A stretch of DNA of 64,000 bases from NCBI RefSeq assembly GCF_904846185.1, contig NZ_CAJGZQ010000004.1, positions 62,001 to 126,000 of the forward strand, in the 5' to 3' direction. Under the pieces are notes generated by a model, which ran no database searches, was not told where the DNA came from, and saw only the letters and a program-made list of their open reading frames with translations. A program made the translations under genes and the position numbers. The DNA comes from Psychrobacter immobilis. GTDB taxonomy: Bacteria > Pseudomonadota > Gammaproteobacteria > Pseudomonadales > Moraxellaceae. Below are positions 8,883-16,866 of this stretch, piece after piece (the first letter of the stretch is position 1; the number at the start of each line of letters is the position of its first letter).

Positions 8883-9665
8883 TTATTCGTCAGGTTTTTT
8901 TGCTGCGTTACCTCTAGGGGTTAACAGCTGCTGTGAGGTCACGTCGTTGGCATGACGACAATTCATTTGAGGACGTATCACATCGCGTAAATAAGCAGCA
9001 ACCTCATAAACAGCGCGTCGAGAATGACTTAAGTTTTGCGCTGGTTTCATCCAGTCACGGCTCACTGGTAAAGGGGCGCTAAGTGGTGTGCTATTGATAC
9101 CGTTTAAGGCAAACTGTCTACGAGCACGTGCCATATGGTAGCTGTCAGTAATGAGATACACATGATGCAGTGGAATACGTTTGGCGGTAAAACGCGCATT
9201 TTCGCAGGTATTCATACTGGCATTTTCACTTATCAGCCCATCAATACCATGCTCAATGAGCCATTGACCAAGCCACGGCGCTTCAGCACCGCTTAGTACA
9301 ATAGGTAGGGGTAAGTCGTGATAAGCGCTGGCAGCGGTACGGGCACGGTTGAGGCTGTAGCTATTAAGAATAATCTGATTGTCATGATCGTTGGTTAGTC
9401 CGCCGCCTAACACCACATAAGCGGTAGGCGGTGAACTCAAGGCAGCAGAGGGTAAACTGGGCAATGGCAAAAGCGTAAATAGATAAACAATCGCTTGGGA
9501 GAACAGCGGCGTGAATAGGCTGATGAGTACTAAAATAACAGTCGTTGAACCAAGTAAAAAGGTAATATTAATAATGCGAAATAGCTTTATCATACGCTCA
9601 GCTGAACGCAGGTAATAACGCCATAGTCGCTTAGATAATAGCCGCTTAGACCACATGCTCATCAT
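8883..9665 (-). CDS. YdcF/ElyC-like DUF218 membrane-associated protein
   Basis: About 260 residues. Two hydrophobic stretches near the N-terminus (about residues 28-50 and 52-70) are followed by the DUF218 fold: AYVVLGGGLTNDHDNQ, LNRARTAASAYHDLPLPIVLSGAEA, SMNTCENARFTAKRI and YLITDSYHMARARRQF. Family members (ElyC, SanA, YdcF) are linked to cell-envelope polysaccharide metabolism, but the reaction is unknown. The gene overlaps the end of murB by about 20 bases, which suggests translational coupling with a peptidoglycan gene. Several ATG codons (9665, 9662, 9656) and a TTG (9671) are possible starts; no ribosome-binding site decides between them. Confidence 0.82.
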   Translation of the reverse strand: MMSMWSKRLLSKRLWRYYLRSAERMIKLFRIINITFLLGSTTVILVLISLFTPLFSQAIVYLFTLLPLPSLPSAALSSPPTAYVVLGGGLTNDHDNQIILNSYSLNRARTAASAYHDLPLPIVLSGAEAPWLGQWLIEHGIDGLISENASMNTCENARFTAKRIPLHHVYLITDSYHMARARRQFALNGINSTPLSAPLPVSRDWMKPAQNLSHSRRAVYEVAAYLRDVIRPQMNCRHANDVTSQQLLTPRGNAAKKPDE

Positions 9666-10794
9666 ACCCAATAGAGCCGTCAGTATTTACCCAAACTGGC
9701 TCACGCGCTAACTGAATCGCAAATTTTTCATAAACCGTATCGACGATATGTCGTTGGGCATCTGCTACATCATCTTGAGTGGCGTGATAAGGGGCATGAT
9801 TGGTCAGCACCAAGGCTTGCTGCTGATGGGTGACAATCGGTGCAATACCCCCACCTTTTAAGCCTGTCTGTTCAATCAACCAGCCTGCCGCAACCTTTAC
9901 CATGGCATCAGGCATAGCGTAGCCGACGATAGCAGGGTAGGTTGATTGTAAAGCAGTAAAGTGTGATTGAGGAATAATGGGGTTTTGAAAAAAGCTACCA
10001 CAATTTGGCAGTTGCTTGGGATTAGGGAGTTTTTGTTGACGAATATCGATAATCGCTTGCATGATATCCGCAGGCACTGGCTGCGTACGATCGTCTTGCT
10101 CGGAATATCGTTGCGCAACGGTTTGCACATCACCATAGCTGGCTAGGATTTTGGTTGCATCGGTATGTAATCTGAATCCAACACAGCTGATTAGCCAGGT
10201 ATTAGGCGCACGTTTAAAAATGCTGTCACGATAGCCAAACTCGCAGTCGGCGGCTGTGAGATGATGCCAAGTTTGAGTGGGTAAGTGATAGGCTCGTACA
10301 TACTGTAAGCAGTCTTCTAGTTGGACACCATAAGCACCGATATTTTGTACGGGTGCTGCGCCAGTTAGTCCCGGGATTAGTGCCAGATTTTCTAGCCCAT
10401 ACCAACCTTGACTGACCGTATATACCACCAAGTCATGCCAGTTTTCACCTGCCATTACTGCGATATCGACGTGGCTATCTGTCTGAGCGGTTAGGCTGAT
10501 ACCGCGCATTTGGGGCTGCAATACGATAGCATTCAGATGCGCTGGCAATAACACATTACTACCGCCAGACAACACAAATAATGGCTTGTTTTGTGCTATG
10601 TCTTTTGTATAATTTGCCATAAAATCGTCAAGCTGTGCTTCAGCCGTCAGTGTCACGACAGTATCCGCAACACAGGCTAAGGCCATGGTATTACCATGTG
10701 ACAAATCGACTAATTCACGGGTCAATAAGCCTGCTAGCAAATCAGTGGTCATGGCAAATTGAGTACTAGAATCCAAGCGTGAAACTGAGGTCAT
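9646..10794 (-). CDS. murB: UDP-N-acetylenolpyruvoylglucosamine reductase MurB (type I)
   Basis: FAD enzyme that reduces UDP-GlcNAc-enolpyruvate to UDP-MurNAc with NADPH, a cytoplasmic step of peptidoglycan precursor synthesis. FAD-binding motifs are LSGGSNVLLP and PGLTGAAPVQNIGAYGVQ; the catalytic segment NCGSFFQNPII (Ser donating a proton) and the C-terminal AAGWLIEQTGLKG and ALVLTNH are present. The layout, with the extra C-terminal domain and the NIGAYG loop, is the E. coli-like type I. At 382 residues it is about 40 longer than E. coli MurB, mainly from an N-terminal extension before NTMALACVADT. I use the ATG at 10794 although the ribosome-binding site is weak; an ATG at 10806 is also open. 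Confidence 0.95.
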   Translation of the reverse strand: MTSVSRLDSSTQFAMTTDLLAGLLTRELVDLSHGNTMALACVADTVVTLTAEAQLDDFMANYTKDIAQNKPLFVLSGGSNVLLPAHLNAIVLQPQMRGISLTAQTDSHVDIAVMAGENWHDLVVYTVSQGWYGLENLALIPGLTGAAPVQNIGAYGVQLEDCLQYVRAYHLPTQTWHHLTAADCEFGYRDSIFKRAPNTWLISCVGFRLHTDATKILASYGDVQTVAQRYSEQDDRTQPVPADIMQAIIDIRQQKLPNPKQLPNCGSFFQNPIIPQSHFTALQSTYPAIVGYAMPDAMVKVAAGWLIEQTGLKGGGIAPIVTHQQQALVLTNHAPYHATQDDVADAQRHIVDTVYEKFAIQLAREPVWVNTDGSIGYDEHVV

Positions 10795-10886
10795 AACATA
10801 GCCCATGTGGCAGATAGATAATGAATTACACAGTGTTTATTATAAAGGATGAAAGACACAAAGGTGGCAGAAAATTAGCTTTATCG

Positions 10887-11384
10887 TTAGCAAGCTTTCC
10901 AGCTTTCAATCCACGCTTGTGCGCTTGACTCAATACGCTCAATTACCTCTTCAAAGTCGTCACCATCGCCTTTATAAGGATCTGGCACATCGTCGCCGCC
11001 ATAAGTAGGATCTTCTTCACTAAATAAAGCCAATTTGGCCAAATTGTCTTCTGTCTCTATCAAGCTGTCTTTGATGGCTTGTAAATCAGCTAAATTCTGT
11101 GTATCCATCGCTAGAATTAAATCAAAATTACGAAAGTCATCGGCACTGACTTGGCGGGCGACCAGTTTATTGATTTTATAACCATGCGCTTTTGCATGGC
11201 GTTGCGAGCGAGTGTCGGGCGCATGACCAATATGCGAGTCACTCGTTCCTGCTGAATCTACTTTGATTGACAATCCAGCAATCGCTGCTTGCTGACGAAA
11301 GACTTCTTCAGCCGTTGGTGATCGGCAAATATTTCCCAAACAAACCAATAATACAGAAGACGGAGTACAGGTTTTCATCAGCAT
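10887..11384 (-). CDS. Low-molecular-weight protein-tyrosine phosphatase
   Basis: 165 residues. The catalytic P-loop C-x4-C-R-S appears as VCLGNICRSPTAEEV (about residues 13-27) and the general-acid region as DPYKGDGDDFEE near the C-terminus. It would remove phosphate from tyrosine residues; in other bacteria such enzymes are often tied to exopolysaccharide kinases (Wzb/Wzc), but no kinase or capsule gene is nearby, so the partner is unknown. The start at 11384 is chosen for the AAGGT 7 bases upstream; the longer reading frame back to 11453 adds a stretch unlike the family. The gene ends 90 bases before the murB start and may be in the same transcript. Confidence 0.92.
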   Translation of the reverse strand: MLMKTCTPSSVLLVCLGNICRSPTAEEVFRQQAAIAGLSIKVDSAGTSDSHIGHAPDTRSQRHAKAHGYKINKLVARQVSADDFRNFDLILAMDTQNLADLQAIKDSLIETEDNLAKLALFSEEDPTYGGDDVPDPYKGDGDDFEEVIERIESSAQAWIESWKAC

Positions 11385-11590
11385 AATATGACCTTGTATA
11401 ACAAAAAAACATGCTATAAGAGACCGGCATGTTAGTGCGGCTTTTATTAGCATGCAATTAATTAAGTGAATCGGCTGTCAGCGTAACGGTTAATGCCTTG
11501 AATGGCAAGAGTAGAAGCTAAACAATACGGTCATCTGTTCACGAATTTTCGATGATATTATTTATAATCTAAGGTCGTGCTTTGACCAGC

Positions 11591-12031
11591 TTACTCTTGT
11601 TTGTGCTTAAAGCGTTGAAGGTCACGGCGCTCTTTTTTGTTGGGTTTATTATCAGGCCGTGCAAGATTGGCAAGTTTGCGCTGCTCAGCATGATAAGCGC
11701 GGCGCTCTTCGCTTGCTTCAGTCTCTGAATACAAAATTTCAGCAGCGAGTGCATTACCACGTTGCGCCGTTAGTGCTTCAACGACCACGGTCTTTTCAGT
11801 CATAGCAGTGGCTGAGCCTTGACGAATCTGTAGTTCATCACCAACCATAATCTCTTTACTGGTCTTTACGCGGCTACCCGCATAATGTACCCGTCCGCTT
11901 TCGATGGCTTCTTTGGCGAGATTACGTGTCCGATAAAATCGTGCTGCCCACAACCACTTATCGAGGCGCATACGCACGACATCAGGTTGGCTATGGTTAG
12001 GCTGATTGTGGTTTTTGTTGTGTTTACTCAT
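11591..12031 (-). CDS. hslR: S4-domain RNA-binding protein, Hsp15/HslR family
   Basis: 146 residues. The S4 domain spans about residues 20-80: VRMRLDKWLWAARFYRTRNLAKEAIESGRVHYAGSRVK-type sequence, which is the Hsp15 signature. The C-terminal third is basic and charged (RRAYHAEQRKLANLARPDNKPNKKERRDLQRFKHK), as in HslR, which recognises 50S subunits carrying stalled nascent chains with peptidyl-tRNA. I start at the ATG at 12031, with GAGG 6 bases upstream, because the frame upstream adds 23 residues unlike the family. Separated from neighbours by short AT-rich gaps. Confidence 0.92.
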   Translation of the reverse strand: MSKHNKNHNQPNHSQPDVVRMRLDKWLWAARFYRTRNLAKEAIESGRVHYAGSRVKTSKEIMVGDELQIRQGSATAMTEKTVVVEALTAQRGNALAAEILYSETEASEERRAYHAEQRKLANLARPDNKPNKKERRDLQRFKHKQE

Positions 12032-12156
12032 CAAAACCTCATCGATATCCATAAAGTAAGATAATAATAATGGTGCTTTTTTTGCAAATTGAAAGAGCAC
12101 TGTGCTATCAAAATATTTAAAAATAGATTTTTATGGTGAAGAGCGAAAGTCTCGTC

Positions 12157-12849
12157 TTAGCCATTATTCTGATTGGCAACTTTCATCGCCATTTCAGCCG
12201 CATCATTTGTCTTTAACTGCGCTAAACCATTAATCACACCTGTGATATTTTCTACGGTTTTATTTTGGCTTAATTTAAATTGGGCTTGTATAGAATCGAT
12301 GGGCAGCTTAAAGCCAATAATCCCTCGGCACATAGCATCGATATAAGTAGCAGGTGTCTCATCTAATGACCAAGGATGGTCGGATAGCACCTCTTGCTGC
12401 GCAGTCATGGTTGCTAATATCCATTTCAGTGTATCGGCGTCTTCAAGCAGTTCAATTTTGGATTGAATATGGACGCTTTGATAGTTCCAAGTGGGCACTT
12501 CTTTATGGGTTTTCGCTTTGCTAGGATACCAGTTGGGGCTGATATAATGTCCAGAATCTTGAAAAATAATTAACCACGCAGTATCTGGTAAGGTGTTCTG
12601 ATAAATAGGGTTTTTACGACCGAAATGACCGTAAAGATAGCCGTGCTGAGCATTAGAGTTAACATCAGAACCAACACCAACACCAACACTAGCATCAGGC
12701 ATAAAGTTATCGTTATGCCAGAAGAGCGGTATATGGCAGGCTTCGATGCCATCTTTGGTTTGAGCAACCAAGGTCGCTAAGGGGTTGGCTGCGATAAATC
12801 CAATGATATTTTCTAGGTTTTCTTCGGCAAAAATAGCAGGAATATGCAT
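12157..12849 (-). CDS. PaiB-like FMN-binding protein (putative transcriptional regulator)
   Basis: 230 residues covering the whole PaiB/FMN_bind_2 family. Recognisable features are the N-terminus MHIPAIFAE, the PLATLVAQTKDGIEACHIPLFW strand, GHFGRKNPIYQ, DSGHYISPNWYPSKAKTHKEVPTWNYQSVHI (the WYPSK..VPTWNY motif is diagnostic) and IGFKLPIDSIQAQFKLSQNK near the C-terminus. The fold is a split barrel that binds FMN. In Bacillus PaiB is reported as a negative regulator of sporulation and protease genes, but there is no DNA-binding motif I can see; a flavin-dependent enzymatic role is equally possible. Confidence 0.88.
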   Translation of the reverse strand: MHIPAIFAEENLENIIGFIAANPLATLVAQTKDGIEACHIPLFWHNDNFMPDASVGVGVGSDVNSNAQHGYLYGHFGRKNPIYQNTLPDTAWLIIFQDSGHYISPNWYPSKAKTHKEVPTWNYQSVHIQSKIELLEDADTLKWILATMTAQQEVLSDHPWSLDETPATYIDAMCRGIIGFKLPIDSIQAQFKLSQNKTVENITGVINGLAQLKTNDAAEMAMKVANQNNG

Positions 12850-12878
12850 GCTGTTCTCAGTTTATATTTGATATAAAA

Positions 12879-13262
12879 TCAGCGACACCACTGCTGCTCA
12901 CATGGGATACCATCATTATTACCATCCATTTTGGTATTCGGGCAGTGTTGTACAAAGTAAGTGGCTTCTGCGCATGACGTCATCTGAGAGCAATGCTTCC
13001 TGCCATCACAGGTAAAGCTTGGTGCTGATGCTGACGACGTGAGTACTGGTTTTACTGCCGAGACTGATGTTGACGTTGCATCTGAATCGACGTACGTTGG
13101 CGGTATGTCATCCAGATCAGTTGAGGTAAAAGCAGCGTCAACTGGAGTCTCAGTCGCAACGTCAGCGATAGGGTTACTGGTCGTGTTGTTAGGTTGCAGC
13201 ATCTTATAACCCAAAAGTGCTAAAACCAGTAATAATACAAAGATCAATATTTTTTGAGTCAC
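12879..13262 (-). CDS. Secreted or membrane-anchored excalibur calcium-binding domain protein
   Basis: 127 residues. A hydrophobic N-terminal segment (about residues 4-20, KILIFVLLLVLALLGY) serves as a signal anchor. A Thr/Ser/Asp-rich spacer follows, then a C-terminal excalibur domain of about 40 residues: FTCDGRKHCSQMTSCAEATYFVQHCPNT-type cysteines and the EF-hand-like loop DGNNDGIPCEQQWC, with the cysteine pattern of the family. The likely location is the periplasm, with Ca2+ binding inferred from the domain. The start is GTG at 13262 with a very good GAGGTGG ribosome-binding site about 6 bases upstream. Related domains also occur beside nuclease domains, but none is present here. Confidence 0.85.
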   Translation of the reverse strand: MTQKILIFVLLLVLALLGYKMLQPNNTTSNPIADVATETPVDAAFTSTDLDDIPPTYVDSDATSTSVSAVKPVLTSSASAPSFTCDGRKHCSQMTSCAEATYFVQHCPNTKMDGNNDGIPCEQQWCR

Positions 13263-13328
13263 GGTTTACCACCTCATCATGGTCGCTATGAATTAATGAA
13301 AGCTACCAATGCATAACCACTGTTCATT

Positions 13329-13371
13329 CATCAATGGCGGCTTTTTGGTGATTAACAAACAGCCATTGATG
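13329..13371 (-). terminator. Hairpin just downstream of ilvA
   Basis: Inverted repeat CATCAATGGC / GCCATTGATG with a loop of about 24 bases, located 17 bases after the ilvA stop on the minus strand. There is no proper T run, so it may act as a weak or factor-dependent terminator or as an mRNA 3' stabiliser. Confidence 0.5.
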
Positions 13372-13387
13372 GATTGATAGTCTATTT

Positions 13388-14941
13388 TTATTTCAAAAAT
13401 AATTGATAACCAATATTGTCATTGAGCATGGTGCAGTCATAGCCGATATCGAGTAACGCGTCTTGTAATTGGCGAGAGTTACCTTCAGACGCTTGCAAAC
13501 CGACCAATACGCGACCTTCGGCGGCACCATGATTGCGATAATGAAACAAAGTGATATTAAAGTCATCACCCAGTTTTTCTAAAAACTTCAGCAATGCTCC
13601 TGGACGTTCAGGGAAAACCACACTTAATAATTGCTCGTTTGCAACATGCGCATGACCACCAATCAAATGGCGGATATGTGATTTGGCAATATCATCATCG
13701 GTCAAATCATGAGCTGTATAGCCATCAGCTGCCAATTGCGTACGAATGGTTTCGCGCTCTTTGTCGCCTTCTTTTAGCGCGATACCGACAAATATTGATG
13801 CAGGTTCCATAGAGTCAGGTGATTTTTTACTATCGGCGCGATAATTAAACTCAGTAATATTGCGTCCATGTAAGCTACGACAGAAATTTAAGAAAGCGCC
13901 TGTCTGCTCAGGAATCGTCACACCAAAGATGGCTTCTTTTTTCTCACCAATCTCAGTACGCTCAGCGATATAGCGTAGGCGGTCAAAGTTCATATTGGCA
14001 CCACAAATAATACCGACGCAGTTTTTACCTTGTAAATTATGGGCTTCGATATATTTTTTCATACCAGCAACGGGTAACGCACCCGCAGGCTCAACGATAC
14101 TGCGATTCTCTTCAAAGATGTCTTTAACCGCCGCGCATACTTCGTCATTGGTACAAGTCACCACTTCAGGCTCGACTAAAGGACCTGACTTATCACTCTT
14201 TTGCATACGGACAATTTCAAATGGCAATTCGCCGATTTGAGCAACTGCCACGCCGTCGACGAACAGTCCAACTTGCTCAAGCTTAACGCGCTCATTGGCT
14301 TCAAGCGCCGCTTTAAGAGAGGCTGATTGCTCTGCTTCTACCGCAATCACTTTGACATGCGGCGCAACTTCACCTAAGAATGCCGCGACACCTGAGATGA
14401 GACCACCACCGCCAACCGCAACAAACACATAATCCATGTTGCGCCATTGCTGGGTGAGCTCAAGACCAATGGTACCTTGTCCGGCAATGACCAATTCATC
14501 ATCGTAAGGTGGGATAAAGGTCAGACCTTCTGTTTCAGCGCGATTGATTGCATAACGGTTGGCTTCATCGAAGCTATCACCATACAAATCGACATTGCCG
14601 CCAAGCGCCTTTACTGCATCTACTTTAATGTCAGGTGTAGTGGTCGGCATCACGATGATATTGTTTAGGGCAAGTTTACGGGCGGAGTAAGCAACCCCTT
14701 GGGCATGATTACCTGCTGAGGCGCAAATGACGCCGCGTACTTTTTGCTCATCACTTAACTGACTAATTCGATTATAGGCACCACGCAATTTAAAGGATTT
14801 GACCGGTTGCAAGTCTTCACGTTTAAAACGAATGTCATTAGCAAAACGTTGGGTCAGCTTGGGCGCCGCTTCAAGTGGTGTTTGAATTGCCACGTCATAG
14901 ACGGTGGCTTGCAAGATGGCTCGTACCCAATGTGACAGCAT
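13388..14941 (-). CDS. ilvA: Threonine ammonia-lyase, biosynthetic (threonine deaminase)
   Basis: First step of isoleucine synthesis: threonine to 2-oxobutanoate and ammonia, using PLP. 517 residues match the long biosynthetic form. The PLP lysine lies in SFKLRGAYNR (about residue 49), followed by SAGNHAQGVAYSA and the phosphate-binding glycine loop VGGGGLISG. The C-terminal third holds two ACT-like regulatory domains (about residues 330-415 and 425-515, with VVFPERPGALLKFLEKLG), which give feedback inhibition by isoleucine in the family. The ATG at 14941 has AGGGA 9 bases upstream. It is divergent from the arsenic operon and not linked to other ilv genes. Confidence 0.97.
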   Translation of the reverse strand: MLSHWVRAILQATVYDVAIQTPLEAAPKLTQRFANDIRFKREDLQPVKSFKLRGAYNRISQLSDEQKVRGVICASAGNHAQGVAYSARKLALNNIIVMPTTTPDIKVDAVKALGGNVDLYGDSFDEANRYAINRAETEGLTFIPPYDDELVIAGQGTIGLELTQQWRNMDYVFVAVGGGGLISGVAAFLGEVAPHVKVIAVEAEQSASLKAALEANERVKLEQVGLFVDGVAVAQIGELPFEIVRMQKSDKSGPLVEPEVVTCTNDEVCAAVKDIFEENRSIVEPAGALPVAGMKKYIEAHNLQGKNCVGIICGANMNFDRLRYIAERTEIGEKKEAIFGVTIPEQTGAFLNFCRSLHGRNITEFNYRADSKKSPDSMEPASIFVGIALKEGDKERETIRTQLAADGYTAHDLTDDDIAKSHIRHLIGGHAHVANEQLLSVVFPERPGALLKFLEKLGDDFNITLFHYRNHGAAEGRVLVGLQASEGNSRQLQDALLDIGYDCTMLNDNIGYQLFLK

Positions 14942-15100
14942 AATGTTCCCTAATAAAAAGTGTGGATGAATAGAAAAATTAAATAGATTAGCCTATGCTG
15001 ATTTTAACGGTCTTGCAAGACCCTATTGCAGTTTTTGCAGCGATTTCAATTTTTGATGAAAGATAGGGTGGTTTTATCTCAATATTTTTTAAATAAGATA

Positions 15101-15146
15101 TTGAATTATTTCCATATGTCTGTATTATTGGACATATGGAAATAAT
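15101..15146 (+). promoter_or_regulatory. arsR promoter and long perfect palindrome overlapping the arsR start codon
   Basis: Left arm ATTATTTCCATATGTC (15105-15120), a 10-base spacer, and an exact complementary right arm (15131-15146). The promoter is embedded in it: -35-like TTGAAT at 15101-15106, 16-base spacer, -10-like TATTAT at 15123-15128. The predicted transcription start falls at about 15135-15136, that is on the A or just before the ATG of arsR. ArsR binding here would block RNA polymerase and the start region alike. The repeat is seen directly; its use as the ArsR operator is inferred from position and the family's habit of autoregulation. Confidence 0.78.
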
Positions 15147-15519
15147 AAATGCTATCGCAAGCTTTGCTGCGCTCTCTCAAGATACTCGTCTCAAGGCTTT
15201 TAGGTTGCTTGTCAGCCAAGAGCCCGTTGGTCTGCCAGCAGGTGAAATTGCTCGTCAACTGTCTGTACCACATAACACAATGTCAGCTCATCTATCGGTG
15301 CTGGCTCGTGCAGGGTGGGTGGTGTCTCAACGGCACAGTCGGCAGATAATTTATCGCGCCTCACTGTCACATATGGAGGAGGTTATTCAGTTTTTACTGC
15401 AAGATTGTTGTGCGGGACATCCAGAATTGTGTGCGTCTCTTATGGATAGTCTGAGCGGATGTGAGCGTGCTAAACCTGCTAAACCTGCTGATGCAGACAG
15501 TCTTTCAAACCATCAGTAA
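15136..15519 (+). CDS. arsR: ArsR-family arsenite-responsive repressor
   Basis: 127 residues, winged helix-turn-helix at about 10-80 (LSQDTRLKAFRLLV, LSVPHNTMSAHLSVLARAGWV, RQIIYRASL). The inducer site is not the ELCVCDLC type of E. coli; instead three cysteines are found near the C-terminus in QDCCAGHPELC, the arrangement known from the Acidithiobacillus-type ArsR. It should repress the operon and release DNA on binding As(III) or Sb(III). The start ATG lies inside the right arm of the operator palindrome with no convincing ribosome-binding site, consistent with a leaderless mRNA. The C-terminal tail has a short repeat (AKPAKPA). First gene of arsR-arsC-arsH-arsB. Confidence 0.95.
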   Translation: MEIINAIASFAALSQDTRLKAFRLLVSQEPVGLPAGEIARQLSVPHNTMSAHLSVLARAGWVVSQRHSRQIIYRASLSHMEEVIQFLLQDCCAGHPELCASLMDSLSGCERAKPAKPADADSLSNHQ

Positions 15520-15553
15520 GCCAATAACGGGTTCAATAAACCTCTTTACTGCT

Positions 15554-15615
15554 AGGGCGTGTCCTCATTTTTAGCTCATTTAGTCAATTTTTTCAAGATT
15601 GAGGGCATACCCTAA
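15554..15615 (+). repeat. Small hairpin-forming repeat, copy A (arsR-arsC gap)
   Basis: Arms AGGGCGTGTCCTCA (15554-15567) and TGAGGGCATACCCT (15600-15613) pair over 13 of 14 positions counting wobbles, around a 32-base AT-rich loop. On the minus strand it reads TTAGGG.ATG..CTCA at one end and AAAATGAGG.CACGCC at the other, the same pattern as a second element after apaH at 27810-27858. It may be a REP- or MITE-like repeat and may also act as an intercistronic hairpin that sets the arsR:arsC mRNA ratio. Confidence 0.6.
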
Positions 15616-15644
15616 GCATATTCATAAATATAGGTAAAATTACT

Positions 15645-16049
15645 ATGACATCACTAATTTTTCACAATCCAAAATGCGGTACGTCTCGCAATACATTGGC
15701 CATCATGAAAGCATCAGGCGAAAATCCAGAAGTAATTGAATATCTTAAGACCCCACCAAGCCGTGATTATTTAGTTGAGCTATTGGCAAAAATGCAAATT
15801 TCACCAAGAGAGCTGTTACGAAGCAAAGAGCCTGTCAATGATGAGTTAGGATTAGACAATCCTGAATTGTTTGACGATCAAATCATTGATGCGATGATTG
15901 CCCATCCCATTTTAATCAATCGCCCTATCGTGGTCACCAATAAAGGCGCAGCATTATGCCGACCGTCTGAGCGCGTATTTGAGTTGTTAGAGAATCCCGT
16001 GAGTAGTTTTACTAAAGAAGATGGGGAAGTGATTTATCATGGCAAATAA
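15645..16049 (+). CDS. arsC: Arsenate reductase, glutaredoxin-coupled ArsC
   Basis: Reduces arsenate to arsenite in the cytoplasm using glutathione and glutaredoxin. 134 residues, as for plasmid R773 type ArsC. The catalytic cysteine is in [16 protein letters not shown] (Cys11) and the anion-binding arginines in [13 protein letters not shown]-type and [17 protein letters not shown] segments are present (LLRSKEP about residues 61-67, NRPIVV about 92-97). This is not the thioredoxin-coupled, phosphatase-like ArsC. Its 3' end overlaps arsH by 11 bases, a sign of translational coupling. Confidence 0.95.
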   Translation: MTSLIFHNPKCGTSRNTLAIMKASGENPEVIEYLKTPPSRDYLVELLAKMQISPRELLRSKEPVNDELGLDNPELFDDQIIDAMIAHPILINRPIVVTNKGAALCRPSERVFELLENPVSSFTKEDGEVIYHGK

Positions 16050-16785
16050 AACAGCAGATTTAGATGTGATCGATTTGTGTGATTTGCCCAATATTGATGC
16101 AGACAGTATACAGCCTATCGATATTGAGTCTTTAATTGGAACAAATGACCCGCGCCATGCGCCAAGAATATTGGTGCTATATGGCTCTCTACGCCAGCGC
16201 TCATTCTCTAAACTGGCCAGTGAAGAAGCGAGCCGTCTATTGCGTTGGTATGGTTGTGAGGTTCGAACCTTTGATCCGGCGGGGTTGCCATTGCCTGATG
16301 CTGCTGATGCAGATCATCCAAAAGTACAAGAGCTGCGAGAGTTGGCGCAGTGGTCAGAAGGTATGCTGTGGGTGAGCCCAGAACGTCATGGCAGTATGAC
16401 CAGTATTATGAAAGCACAAATTGACTGGATTCCATTGTCATTAGGTGGTGTACGTCCGACTCAAGGCAAAACTTTGGCAGTGATGCAAGTCAGCGGTGGC
16501 AGTCAAAGCTTCAATACGGTCAACCAATTGCGCATTCTTGGGCGTTGGATGCGGATGATTACCATACCCAATCAGTCCTCTATTCCTAAAGCCTTTTTGG
16601 AATTTAACGACGATGATCGTATGGATAAGTCTCCTTTATACTTGCGTCTCGTGGATGTTTGTGAGGAGTTGGTGAAATTCACTTGGCTGACTCGTGGACG
16701 CTCAGCCTATCTGACTGACCGTTACTCTGAACGGGTAGAAAGCGTAGAGGAGCTGTCGCAGCGCGTCAATCAAAAATCACTCTAA
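16039..16785 (+). CDS. arsH: Arsenical resistance protein ArsH (NADPH-FMN oxidoreductase)
   Basis: 248 residues, flavodoxin-like fold. The FMN phosphate loop is seen in [20 protein letters not shown] (about residues 46-63), followed by [22 protein letters not shown] and [23 protein letters not shown], all characteristic of ArsH. Characterised ArsH proteins are NADPH:FMN reductases that can oxidise trivalent organoarsenicals such as methylarsenite to the less toxic pentavalent forms. It begins inside the last codons of arsC. Its presence suggests that the operon deals with organic as well as inorganic arsenic. Confidence 0.95.
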   Translation: MANKTADLDVIDLCDLPNIDADSIQPIDIESLIGTNDPRHAPRILVLYGSLRQRSFSKLASEEASRLLRWYGCEVRTFDPAGLPLPDAADADHPKVQELRELAQWSEGMLWVSPERHGSMTSIMKAQIDWIPLSLGGVRPTQGKTLAVMQVSGGSQSFNTVNQLRILGRWMRMITIPNQSSIPKAFLEFNDDDRMDKSPLYLRLVDVCEELVKFTWLTRGRSAYLTDRYSERVESVEELSQRVNQKSL

Positions 16786-16866
16786 TGTATGCTCTCATCA
16801 TTCATTTTCTAATGCTTGCTCTTACATAATTGTTCTTATAATAATCAAGCCTAAAAAGGTTACTCA

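Noticed and set aside
12657-12695. Short tandem repeat ACCAACACCAACACC in the PaiB-like gene as a regulatory or CRISPR-like repeat
   Set aside because: It is a small in-frame coding repeat (giving the VGVGVGSDV stretch) within an intact gene; too short and too few copies for an array.
15645-16049. Spx/YffB-type protein instead of ArsC
   Set aside because: The [12 protein letters not shown] start, conserved arginines and the arsR-arsH-arsB neighbours make a glutaredoxin-type arsenate reductase far more likely.
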